A stretch of DNA of 6,409 bases from CAZMCT01 sp964564785 (lineage in GTDB: Bacteria > Planctomycetota > Phycisphaerae > UBA1845 > Fen-1342): NCBI GenBank assembly GCA_964564785.1, contig CAZMCT010000164.1, positions 1-6,409 of the forward strand. Reading direction: 5' to 3'. The number at the start of each line of letters is the position of its first letter. The first letter of the stretch is position 1. The position numbers were made by a program, and so were the translations under genes. Of the stretch, positions 1 to 6,306 are shown piece by piece. Under the pieces are notes generated by a model. That model saw only the letters and a list, made by a program, of their open reading frames with translations, had not been told where the DNA came from and did not search any database.

Positions 1-139
1 GGCCGACCTCGTCGGCCCGTGCGGTTGTGGCGGGCTGTGTTTCGGACGGCTGAGAAACGGGTTCCTGGGCCGCAGCGGGCATCACAGCCAGCCGCGCGGC
101 TGCACTGATCACAACGGCTAGCCCGAGTCTCCGCGCCAT
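1..139 (-). CDS. N-terminus of an exported protein of unknown function (partial)
   Basis: Reading leftwards from ATG at 139-137 gives 46 codons without a stop before the window edge. The translation begins MARRLGLAVVISAAARLAV and continues to an AAAQE-like cleavage site. This has the three parts of a Sec signal peptide: a basic start, a hydrophobic core and small residues before the cut near residue 25. The mature start is rich in Q, P, S and T (QPSETQPATT), like the linker of the TPR protein at the other end of the window. An in-frame TTG seven codons or fewer upstream is an alternative start, and no strong Shine-Dalgarno decides between them. The gene is divergent from the cytochrome genes and may share their control region. 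No domain is visible, so its function cannot be named. It is called on signal-peptide shape alone. Confidence 0.55.
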   Translation of the reverse strand, partial: MARRLGLAVVISAAARLAVMPAAAQEPVSQPSETQPATTARADEVG

Positions 140-250
140 GAACCCGCGCCGCAAGTGACAGCGTACGAGCGCCGCAGCGAGTCGCGGCGGCCAAGCTAAC
201 GGCCGGGTGGGGCGCTGTAAAGCTTCGCCTGGACTTTCGACGGCTTCGGG

Positions 251-279
251 TTGTTCACCGGCCGGCCCAGCAGTAAAGT
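251..279 (+). promoter_or_regulatory. Weak sigma70-like promoter candidate for the cytochrome operon
   Basis: TTGTTC (251-256) lies 17 bases before TAAAGT (274-279). These match the sigma70 consensus boxes at 3 of 6 and 4 of 6 positions. The spacing is ideal but the boxes are weak, and the lineage may use other promoter preferences. It lies in the only non-coding stretch upstream of the cytochrome start at 354. Transcription would begin near 286, inside the hairpin at 280-294, so this candidate excludes a structured leader that includes that hairpin. Confidence 0.2.
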
Positions 280-294
280 GCGCCGGCTCGGCGC
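280..294 (+). other. GC-rich hairpin in the leader region
   Basis: GCGCCG (280-285) and CGGCGC (289-294) pair perfectly around a GCT loop. A second short hairpin follows at 303-314, where GGCT and AGCC enclose a GCAA tetraloop. Both lie 40-75 bases before the cytochrome start codon. Such short stems arise easily in DNA this GC-rich, so a regulatory role is not established. There is no U-run, so it is not an intrinsic terminator. Confidence 0.3.
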
Positions 295-341
295 GTGCTG
301 ACGGCTGCAAAGCCCGGCCGCGCACGCGGTGTGGAACGACC

Positions 342-345
342 GGAG
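342..345 (+). promoter_or_regulatory. Shine-Dalgarno site that sets the tetrahaem cytochrome start
   Basis: GGAG lies eight bases before ATG 354. The protein from that ATG starts directly with a signal peptide. This favours 354 over the in-frame GTG at 207, which would add 49 non-descript residues in front of the signal peptide. Confidence 0.65.
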
Positions 346-353
346 TCGCGCGC

Positions 354-1076
354 ATGCCCCTCGGGCGAAAACAACCGTCGATGTGGGTGTTCCTCCTCCC
401 GCTCGCGGCCCTCGGCGCCGGCTTGCCCGGCATGCAGACCGACGGCGATCCTCCGACCTCGCGGCCGGTCGCACCCGCAGCTCAGGACAGCGCCGCACAA
501 ACTCCCTTGGCGCTCTCTTCTTCGCCCGTCGCCAACGATCCCCACGAACTCGCCGCCCGCGAACAGATGATCAGCGGCCTGATCGGCGGTCCGCATGACT
601 TCAGCCAGGGCGGCCGCAGTGGACGGGACCTCTGCCTGCCGTGCCACGTGCCGCACCTCGTCACGCCGCCGGTGCCGCGCCTCGACCTGCGGCCGACCAC
701 CACCCAGCCGCTGCGCCCCTACCAGTCACTCGACGCGGAACTGACCGGCTGGTCGCTGCTGTGCCTCGGCTGCCACGACGGTGTCACCGCCCGGGACGTG
801 TATGCCACCGGCCACGCCATCACGGTTGCCGGCCAACTTGGCAACAGCCGGCTCGGGACCCGCGGCCTGCGCAGCCACCCCGTCGGCACACGCTACCCGA
901 TCGCGGCCGAGGATTACGCCACCCTCGCCGAGGTCGTCGCGGCCGGCCTGCCCCTGCCGAACGGACGCATTCAGTGCACCACCTGCCACGACGCCCACAA
1001 CACGCACCGCTACCCGGGCATGTTGAAGATCTCGAACGAACGCAGCCGAATGTGCCTGACATGCCATCGGCTCTGA
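354..1076 (+). CDS. Secreted tetrahaem c-type cytochrome (doubled-CXXCH type)
   Basis: This encodes a 240-residue protein. Residues 1-25 form a Sec signal peptide with a basic start (MPLGRKQ) and a hydrophobic stretch (MWVFLLPLAALGAGL). A Pro/Ala/Thr-rich linker runs to about residue 65. Four CxxCH haem-attachment motifs follow: CLPCH 94-98, CLGCH 137-141, CTTCH 208-212 and CLTCH 234-238. The first and third are followed by a histidine in the pattern CxxCHxxH. The haem count and pattern fit the doubled-CXXCH / cytochrome c3-like group; the haems would be attached on the far side of the cytoplasmic membrane by the cytochrome c maturation system. An HPVG motif lies at 175-178 between haems 2 and 3. 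There is no catalytic domain, so the likely job is electron transfer. The stop overlaps the next start (TGATG), which indicates coupled translation with the NHL-octahaem protein. The exact electron donor and acceptor cannot be read from the sequence. Confidence 0.9.
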   Translation: MPLGRKQPSMWVFLLPLAALGAGLPGMQTDGDPPTSRPVAPAAQDSAAQTPLALSSSPVANDPHELAAREQMISGLIGGPHDFSQGGRSGRDLCLPCHVPHLVTPPVPRLDLRPTTTQPLRPYQSLDAELTGWSLLCLGCHDGVTARDVYATGHAITVAGQLGNSRLGTRGLRSHPVGTRYPIAAEDYATLAEVVAAGLPLPNGRIQCTTCHDAHNTHRYPGMLKISNERSRMCLTCHRL

Positions 1077-3160
1077 TGTCATTACGGCCGGCCGCACGCT
1101 CCGGAGGTCGCGCGGCGACCGCAAGGCCATGGCGGGGCGGCGCAGCTGCGGCCAATCGCGGCGGCGATGGGGCCGTGTCGCGCAGAGCTCGGCCGGGGCC
1201 GCGGCTCAACGCCCGGGTGCTGCTGCCCGCAGCGCTGCTCGCGGCTTTCGCCGGTTGCGCCGACCGGCTTGGCCCCGCCGCCCGCAACGAAAGCCGCGCC
1301 TACCCCCCCGACCCGCAGCCCCCGCGAGTGATCGCGCTCGGCACGCTCCGCGGCGAACCATCGCCCTCGAAGGCCGAGGTCGAACTCGCGGTGTTCCTCT
1401 TCGGGGCCGAGCCGCCCCCGCCGCTGACCATCGCCAACCCGACCGCGCTGGCCGCGGGCCACGACGCCCTCTTCATCGGCGACGGCGTGCTCGATGCCGT
1501 CTTCCGCTGGGACGCCGTGACCGACCGCGTAAGCGAGCTGCCGCTTGCCACGCGGGCCGATCATCCCGCCGCGCTGGACGTCGCGGCCGACGGCACGCTC
1601 CTGCTCTGCGATGCACGGGGCGTCGTTCGCTTCGCCCCCGATGGTACGCTGCGGAACTCGTTTACACCCCCGCACGGCGCGTTCCGCCCCGCCGGCATCC
1701 TTGACCTCGGCGATCAAGTCTGGGTTTCCAACGCCGCGGCCCACACGATCGAGGTCTTCGACCCGGCCGGCTCGCATCGCCGCACCTTGGGCCGCAACGG
1801 CCGCGGGCCCGGCGAGTTCGCCCTGCCCCGCGGCCTCGCACGCACGCCCGACGGCCACGTCTGCGTCGTCGACATGCTCAACAACCGCGTACAGGTGCTC
1901 GACCGGACGGGCGAGTGGGTCGCCTGTCTCGGCCAGGCGGGAGACACCCCGGGGACCTTCGGCCGGCCCAAGGATGTCGCCGTCGGGCCCGACGGCTCCG
2001 TATTCGTGACCGACGCGTTTTCGCAGCGCGTGCACGTATTCAACAGCGACGGCGAGCCGCTGCTGGCGTTCGGCGAGCCCGGCTCCGGCCCCGGGGCCCT
2101 TGCGATCCCCAGCGGCATTGCCATCTCGACGGCCGCGCCGCAGACGGGGCTTCCGCTGCCGGCCGACGCCCTCCCCGCCTACTACGTCTTCGTGGGCGAG
2201 CAGCTCGACACGCCCGGCGTGCGAGTCTATGCGTGGCTGGGCAGCGTCCAGTCCACCCTGGCCGCGCTACCCCCAGCGCCCGCGACCCATTGGCGACCCG
2301 CCTTTCCCGACGCCGCGGCCATCAACCCGCACTGGGACGCGACCCGCTGCGACACCTGTCATTCCGCCGAGCGGCAAACCATCCCCACCGGCAAGGTCGA
2401 CGCCCTCTGCCTCTCGTGTCACGACGGCCTGCGGGCCCCGGCCGAGCCGCACCCCATCGGCCGCCCCGCCAACACGGAACTGGTCGCGACGCCCAAAGCC
2501 TGGCCCACGCCCGGGGAGACCATCGGCTGCCTGACCTGCCACGATATTCAGCGGCACTGCGACGTCCAGGCCCGCCGCCCGGCCGTGAACCCCGGGCTGC
2601 TCCGCGGCTGGGACCCGCAGCGGCCGCTCCAGTATTGCAGCGAGTGCCACCGCACCGACGTCGGCGGCCGCTTCAGCCCGCACCGCCAGCGCGACGCGGC
2701 CGGGCGCGTGCGTGATGACGCGTGCTTATTCTGCCACACGAGCGTCCCGCAGATCCCGCCCGACGGCCGCCGCCAGCACGACCCGAAGCTTCGCGTCGAC
2801 ACTTCGGACCTGTGTCTGAACTGCCACACGCCGCACTGGGACCTCTCGCCGCTCGGGCACGTGGATCGCCCGGTGACGCCGGCGATCCGCCAGTGGATGC
2901 TGATGCGTGAGATCGCCCGCAAGGCCGATGTTTCGCCGGCGGAGCTCGCGTCCCGCGCGCGGCACGCCCCGAACCCGCCCGCCCGTTTGCCGCTGGGGCG
3001 CGGCGAGATCGTCACCTGCTACACCTGTCATAACCCGCACTATCTGGGCCTGTTCCCCGCAGACAGCGAGCTGGGCGCGATGGCCGCCAACGAGTCCGAC
3101 CGGCGGGCCGCCCTGCGCACGGACTGGATCGACCTGTGCTCGGAGTGCCACCACCACTGA
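1076..3160 (+). CDS. NHL beta-propeller / octahaem c-type cytochrome fusion, probable lipoprotein
   Basis: This is a 694-residue protein if started at ATG 1076, which overlaps the upstream stop. The signal sequence lies late, with a hydrophobic run VLLPAALLAAFAGC and a lipobox-like FAGC (Cys61). A GTG start at 1175 would put that Cys at position 28 and give a classic lipoprotein signal, so the true start may be 1175 (661 residues). Residues about 117-390 hold six NHL-like blades; the clearest contain GLARTPDGHVCVVDMLNNRV and DVAVGPDGSVFVTDAFSQRV. Eight CxxCH motifs begin at residues 425, 445, 485, 521, 550, 580, 648 and 688 (CDTCH, CLSCH, CLTCH, CSECH, CLFCH, CLNCH, CYTCH, CSECH). The last lies two residues from the C-terminus. 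The propeller probably serves binding or docking and the haem domain electron transfer, on the outer face of the cytoplasmic membrane or on the outer membrane. Substrate and partner are unknown. The family placement is sure; the physiological role is inference. Confidence 0.9.
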   Translation: MSLRPAARSGGRAATARPWRGGAAAANRGGDGAVSRRARPGPRLNARVLLPAALLAAFAGCADRLGPAARNESRAYPPDPQPPRVIALGTLRGEPSPSKAEVELAVFLFGAEPPPPLTIANPTALAAGHDALFIGDGVLDAVFRWDAVTDRVSELPLATRADHPAALDVAADGTLLLCDARGVVRFAPDGTLRNSFTPPHGAFRPAGILDLGDQVWVSNAAAHTIEVFDPAGSHRRTLGRNGRGPGEFALPRGLARTPDGHVCVVDMLNNRVQVLDRTGEWVACLGQAGDTPGTFGRPKDVAVGPDGSVFVTDAFSQRVHVFNSDGEPLLAFGEPGSGPGALAIPSGIAISTAAPQTGLPLPADALPAYYVFVGEQLDTPGVRVYAWLGSVQSTLAALPPAPATHWRPAFPDAAAINPHWDATRCDTCHSAERQTIPTGKVDALCLSCHDGLRAPAEPHPIGRPANTELVATPKAWPTPGETIGCLTCHDIQRHCDVQARRPAVNPGLLRGWDPQRPLQYCSECHRTDVGGRFSPHRQRDAAGRVRDDACLFCHTSVPQIPPDGRRQHDPKLRVDTSDLCLNCHTPHWDLSPLGHVDRPVTPAIRQWMLMREIARKADVSPAELASRARHAPNPPARLPLGRGEIVTCYTCHNPHYLGLFPADSELGAMAANESDRRAALRTDWIDLCSECHHH

Positions 3161-3166
3161 GCGTCG

Positions 3167-3189
3167 AAAACGACCGGTTCACCGCGGTC
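3167..3189 (-). terminator. Weak intrinsic terminator candidate for the Bat operon
   Basis: Read on the minus strand, GACCG and CGGTC (3189-3185 and 3176-3172) form a five-base-pair stem with an eight-base loop. One G and then TTTT (3170-3167) follow. It overlaps the stop codon of the TPR gene and lies in the 27-base gap between the convergent genes. The stem is short and the U-run has only four bases, so the call is tentative. No matching U-run follows it on the plus strand, so it would not end the cytochrome transcript. Confidence 0.3.
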
Positions 3190-4141
3190 ACCAATCTCGT
3201 TCAACCGGGGGTTGTTTCTGAAGCCGTTGTTGCAGAAGCCGCTCGCGGCGGGCTTTCTCGGCGTCGCGGATCATTTGCAGCAGCCGGGCGGCCTGCTCGC
3301 GGCTCATCTGCCCCGCGGGCGTGTTGGGGTCCAGGGCGGGCTGCGTCTGCGCCGGCTGTGTTTCCGTGGGCTGCGTCTCTGGCGGCGGCAACTCCCGGTT
3401 TTCTCCCTGCTCGCGCTCCGGCTCCTCCGGCGGCTGCTCCTGCGCATCTTCCTTCTGCGGCTCGTCGGGCGGTTGCTGGTCCGGCTGCGGCTCACGCGGC
3501 TGCGGCGGCGTACCCTGCTCGCCCGGCTGGCTGGAGGGCTGCGAGCTGGGCCGACTTTGCGGCTGTGAAGAAGGCTGCGATTGCGGTTGCGACGACGGCT
3601 GCGATTGCGGCTGCGAAGAAGGCTGCGAAGTGGGCTGCGACGACGGCTGCGACTGCGGCGGCGGCATCTGCTGCTCGATCTGCCGCCGGAGCAGCCCCGT
3701 CAGCTCGAGGTTGGCCCGCGCATCCGTAAGCTCGGGGTCGAGCTTGAGCGCCTCGCGATACTGCCGCGCCGCCTGCTCCAGCAGCTTCAGTGCGTCCTGC
3801 GGCTGCCCCATCGCGGCCAGCGCATCGAAATAGTCGCAGTTCCCCAGGTTGTACTTTGTCCGCGCTTCCAGCCGCGGATCGCCGCTCTCCTTGAGCTGCA
3901 CCCACAGGTCGCGGGCCGCCTGCCGGTCGCCCAGCTTGAACAGCGCGGCCGCCCGGTTGTGCACAATCGCCGGGTCCGCTCGTTCGCCGGCGGCCCCGGC
4001 CTTCTCGTACCGCTCCAGCGCCTCCGCGTAGCGCCCGGCCGCGTAGTGCGCATTGCCCTCCTGCACCAGCGCCCGCGGTGATTGCGCCCGGCCGACCGCC
4101 GTCATCAGCAGCACAGCCGCAAACAAACACGCGCGCCTCAT
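3188..4141 (-). CDS. Periplasmic TPR protein of the Bat operon (BatC/BatE-like)
   Basis: This encodes 317 residues. ATG 4141-4139 overlaps the batB stop (ATGA), so translation is coupled. Residues 1-19 are a Sec signal peptide (MRRACLFAAVLLMTAVGRA). Residues about 22-140 hold tetratricopeptide-like helices: GNAHYAAGRYAEALERYEKA is a typical TPR, followed by further units with NRAAALFKLGD, TKYNLGN and YREALKLDPELTDARANLEL. Residues 159-275 are a disordered Q/S/P/E-rich linker, including a perfect octapeptide-type repeat at 163-206. After it comes a charged helix (REQAARLLQMIRDAEKARRE) and the end PVERDW; a helix plus a V-x-(K/R)DW-like tail is, from memory, common in TPR proteins of Bat operons. 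TPR units mediate protein contacts, so the protein probably scaffolds or tethers the two VWA proteins on the outer face of the cytoplasmic membrane. No lipobox or C-terminal membrane segment is present. BatC and BatE cannot be told apart here, so no symbol is given. Confidence 0.92.
   Translation of the reverse strand: MRRACLFAAVLLMTAVGRAQSPRALVQEGNAHYAAGRYAEALERYEKAGAAGERADPAIVHNRAAALFKLGDRQAARDLWVQLKESGDPRLEARTKYNLGNCDYFDALAAMGQPQDALKLLEQAARQYREALKLDPELTDARANLELTGLLRRQIEQQMPPPQSQPSSQPTSQPSSQPQSQPSSQPQSQPSSQPQSRPSSQPSSQPGEQGTPPQPREPQPDQQPPDEPQKEDAQEQPPEEPEREQGENRELPPPETQPTETQPAQTQPALDPNTPAGQMSREQAARLLQMIRDAEKARRERLLQQRLQKQPPVERDW
3524..3655 (-). repeat. 24-bp-period coding tandem repeat, five and a half units
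   Basis: This stretch encodes the octapeptide series QSQPSSQP, TSQPSSQP, QSQPSSQP, QSQPSSQP, QSRPSSQP and a final SSQP in the TPR protein. The peptide period is almost perfect, but the DNA units differ at synonymous sites: serine is written with AGC, AGT, TCA, TCC, TCG and TCT. It lies wholly inside the linker between the TPR domain and the C-terminal helix. Confidence 0.9.
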
Positions 4142-5193
4142 CGCGCCGCCTCCGGCTCCCACGCCCGGCGGGTTGTCGCGACCCGCCGCGGCCCCTCGAC
4201 CCACACCGCCTCGATCAGAAGCAGCACCAGCGCGGCCAGCGCCGGCACCCACTGCACCGACGGCTGCTGCACGCGCCGCTGGGCCTGGTTCTCGACCGCG
4301 CGGATCCGCCCCACGACCGAGCGAAAGATCTCGCCCAGGTCGAAGTTGCTCGTACCCGCCCCGACGAACAGCCCCCGACCCGACACGGCCGCGATTTCGG
4401 CCAGCACCGGGAAATTCGCCCGGCTGCGCACGTCCTCGCCGGCGTGCTTCAGATAGGTTTCCGGCCCGCGTTCGGCCGCGACGGGAATGCGGGCCCCCTG
4501 CTCCGGGTCGCCCAGCGCCAGGGCGATGATCGGCGCCTGCTGGTCCTGCCACAGGTTGCGGGCCGCCTCGAGCGGAAAGCTCTCGTGATCCTCGCCATCG
4601 GTGATCAGCAGCACGAGCTTCTGCGTGTCTAGCTCGGTGCGTCCGAAAACCTCGCCCGCCTTACGGATCGCGTCGCCGATGTTCGTCCCGCCGCGCACCG
4701 CGCTTCGCACGCCGACGTCGTCCAGCGCCAGCCGGAAGAACCCGTAGTCGGTCGTCAGCGGGCACGTCAGCGTCGGCACACCCGCGAACGTGATCAACCC
4801 GACGCGGTCGCCGCCCAGGACCGGCAGCAAATCGTCCCGGATCGCCAGCTTGGCCCGCTCCAGCCGGTTCGGCGCAATGTCGCGGGCCAGCATCGAGCGC
4901 GACACGTCCAGCAGGATCAGAACGTCCAGGTTGCGCCGCAGGATGGTCTGCGCCGCGGTCCCATATCGCGGACCCAGCAGCGCGCCCGTCAGCAGCACCA
5001 GCGCCGCCGTCACCAGCCCCAGGCGTATCAACCGCCCCGCCCACCCCGGCCGCGCCCCCAGCCGCGGCAGCAGCCGCGTCTCCGCAAACCAGCGCAGCAG
5101 CGTCGCCCGCCACGCCAAGCCGGCGATCCCGCCGCCCAGCACCAGCAGCACGATCCACAGCAGGTTCAGGTTGCCCAGCTCGTCGAAGCTCAT
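4138..5193 (-). CDS. batB: BatB-like von Willebrand factor A membrane protein
   Basis: This encodes 351 residues. Membrane segments are predicted at about 11-28 and 57-74, then the VWA domain at about 89-285, then a last membrane segment at about 316-331. The metal-ion-dependent adhesion site is complete: DVSRS (Asp96, Ser98, Ser100), Thr170 in GGTNIGDAI, and Asp199 in ITDGED. The sequence MLARDIAPNRLERAK after the first metal motif is typical of Bat proteins. The VWA domain should lie on the outer face of the cytoplasmic membrane and bind a ligand through a divalent cation. Members of the family were tied to oxygen and stress tolerance in Bacteroides and Leptospira, although the molecular job is unsettled. 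The gene follows batA after 23 bases and overlaps the TPR gene by ATGA. ATG 5193 was chosen because it starts just before the first membrane segment. The BatB label rests on operon order and family signature. Confidence 0.94.
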   Translation of the reverse strand: MSFDELGNLNLLWIVLLVLGGGIAGLAWRATLLRWFAETRLLPRLGARPGWAGRLIRLGLVTAALVLLTGALLGPRYGTAAQTILRRNLDVLILLDVSRSMLARDIAPNRLERAKLAIRDDLLPVLGGDRVGLITFAGVPTLTCPLTTDYGFFRLALDDVGVRSAVRGGTNIGDAIRKAGEVFGRTELDTQKLVLLITDGEDHESFPLEAARNLWQDQQAPIIALALGDPEQGARIPVAAERGPETYLKHAGEDVRSRANFPVLAEIAAVSGRGLFVGAGTSNFDLGEIFRSVVGRIRAVENQAQRRVQQPSVQWVPALAALVLLLIEAVWVEGPRRVATTRRAWEPEAAR

Positions 5194-5207
5194 CGCCGGC
5201 CCGTCTG

Positions 5208-5214
5208 CTCCTTT
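5208..5214 (-). promoter_or_regulatory. Strong but distant Shine-Dalgarno for batB
   Basis: On the minus strand AAAGGAG lies 14 bases before ATG 5193. That is farther than the usual 5-9 bases. No in-frame ATG, GTG or TTG lies closer that would keep the normal N-terminus, so the distant site probably still serves batB. It sits within the 23-base spacer after the batA stop. Confidence 0.5.
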
Positions 5215-5216
5215 CG

Positions 5217-6302
5217 CTACGGCACCTTGATCAGAATCGTCGCGTCCAGCAGCGTCCCCGCCGCCAGGCAGACGAACGCCGCCAGCAGCCACCCGCCGGC
5301 CAGCTCGCCCCATTCCACGTGGCTCTGCTCTTCCGTCCGCGTGCGCTCCAGCGCGTCGATCTGCCCGTAGATCCGCGCCAGGCTCCGCGGATCCCGGGCG
5401 TGGAAATACTGCCCGCCGGTCTTCTCCGCGATCGCCCGCAGCGCCGCGTCGTTGACCGGCAGCCGTTCGCCCCACGGCGTCCGCTGCCCGGTTCCCGCCA
5501 GAATCGTGTACACGCGGATCCCGTACGCGGCCGCCAGCTCGCCCGCTTGCTCGGGCGCGATCATCCCCGCGTTGTTCTCCCCGTCCGTCAAGAGGATCAC
5601 CACGCGGCTGCGAATCACGAACTGCTGGCCCGTGCCGCTCGTCCGCTTCAGGTCCTTCAGCCGCTCGACCGCCAGCGCCAATCCGTCGCCGATCGCCGTC
5701 CCGTCCTCGTCCCGGTTCCCGCGCCAGCGGCCGCTGCCGTCCATGTGGATCACGGTCTGCGTCTCGTTCACCGCATCCAGCAGCACCGCATGATCCAGCG
5801 TCAACGGACACACGCTGTCGGGGTAGCGCGCGAACCGGATCATGCCGATCAGGTCGTTCGGCCGCCCGGGCAGGTGCTCGTCACCCGCGACGAACCGTCG
5901 GAACACGTCCTTGACCACGTCCAGTCGCGTCTTCAACTCGCGACCGTCCGAGAGGTCGGAGTCCAGCATGCTCGATGAAATGTCCAGCACCATCTGGATC
6001 GCAATCCCCTCCACCACCGTCCGCCGCGACGTGTTCGGCACCTGCGGCCGCGCCGCCGCCACGATCAGGCACGCCAGGGCCGCCAGCCGTAGCGCCGGAA
6101 CCGTCAGCCGCAGCCAGCGCCAGACCTCGCCGCCGGCGACCCGCAACGGCTCCAGGTCTGAAAACCGCAGCGCCGACCGACCGCTCGGCCTGAGCCACAG
6201 CCAGCCCAGCACCGGAAGCACCAGCAGTAATGCCAGCAGCCCGGCCCACGGCAGCGGCCAGTACAGCCAATCGGGCGTCAGCGGCAGGTGCACGTGGCTC
6301 AT
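5217..6302 (-). CDS. batA: BatA-like von Willebrand factor A membrane protein
   Basis: This encodes 361 residues from ATG 6302. A GTG at 6338 is in frame, but it would add 12 basic residues (KRRRTRGRG) and overlap the preceding reading frame. Membrane segments are predicted at about 18-37 and 66-84, the latter followed by the AARPQVP sequence typical of the family. The VWA domain spans about 100-310 and the last membrane segment about 335-353. The metal site is intact: DISSS (Asp107, Ser109, Ser111), Thr202 in DGTAIGDGL, and Asp240 in LLTDGENNAG. The stretch from TDGENNAG to GIRVYTILAGT follows the BatA pattern closely. A short extra loop (MDGSGRWRGNRDED, about 187-200) precedes the conserved Thr. 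It probably forms a complex with the BatB and TPR proteins encoded downstream. In most genomes this block follows moxR and DUF58 genes, which would lie beyond the right edge. The exact cellular role of Bat proteins is not settled. Confidence 0.95.
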   Translation of the reverse strand: MSHVHLPLTPDWLYWPLPWAGLLALLLVLPVLGWLWLRPSGRSALRFSDLEPLRVAGGEVWRWLRLTVPALRLAALACLIVAAARPQVPNTSRRTVVEGIAIQMVLDISSSMLDSDLSDGRELKTRLDVVKDVFRRFVAGDEHLPGRPNDLIGMIRFARYPDSVCPLTLDHAVLLDAVNETQTVIHMDGSGRWRGNRDEDGTAIGDGLALAVERLKDLKRTSGTGQQFVIRSRVVILLTDGENNAGMIAPEQAGELAAAYGIRVYTILAGTGQRTPWGERLPVNDAALRAIAEKTGGQYFHARDPRSLARIYGQIDALERTRTEEQSHVEWGELAGGWLLAAFVCLAAGTLLDATILIKVP

Positions 6303-6306
6303 CGCG

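Noticed and set aside
207..353. N-terminal extension of the tetrahaem cytochrome from a GTG at 207.
   Set aside because: The extra 49 residues look like translated non-coding DNA and precede a normal signal peptide that starts at ATG 354 with a GGAG site in front.
641..1075. In-frame upstream extension of the NHL-octahaem protein over the tetrahaem gene.
   Set aside because: The extension is Arg/Pro/His-rich off-frame sequence that overlaps a well-supported gene in another frame. The exported protein must start near 1076 or 1175.
1076..1260. A twin-arginine export signal suggested by SRRARPG before the hydrophobic stretch.
   Set aside because: The pattern lacks the S-R-R-x-F-L-K context, and c-type cytochromes are exported unfolded by Sec before haem is attached. 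A Sec lipoprotein signal explains the sequence better.
3161..3187. A functional link between the cytochrome genes and the Bat operon because they are adjacent.
   Set aside because: The two blocks are convergent with a short gap and a possible terminator. Nothing in the proteins implies a shared pathway, so adjacency alone is not evidence.
3524..3655. A regularly spaced repeat that could be mistaken for a CRISPR array or microsatellite.
   Set aside because: There are no unique spacers, the period is 24 bases without gaps, and it lies in frame inside a clear coding sequence.
3321..3833. A long plus-strand frame very rich in Cys, Gly and Asp (CDCGCDDGCDCG-like), which looks like a metal-binding or cysteine-rich peptide.
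   Set aside because: It is the reverse-strand shadow of the Ser/Gln/Pro repeat in the TPR protein. Tandem CTG and CGA triplets create the apparent Cys-Gly-Cys pattern, and there is no signal peptide or start site of its own.
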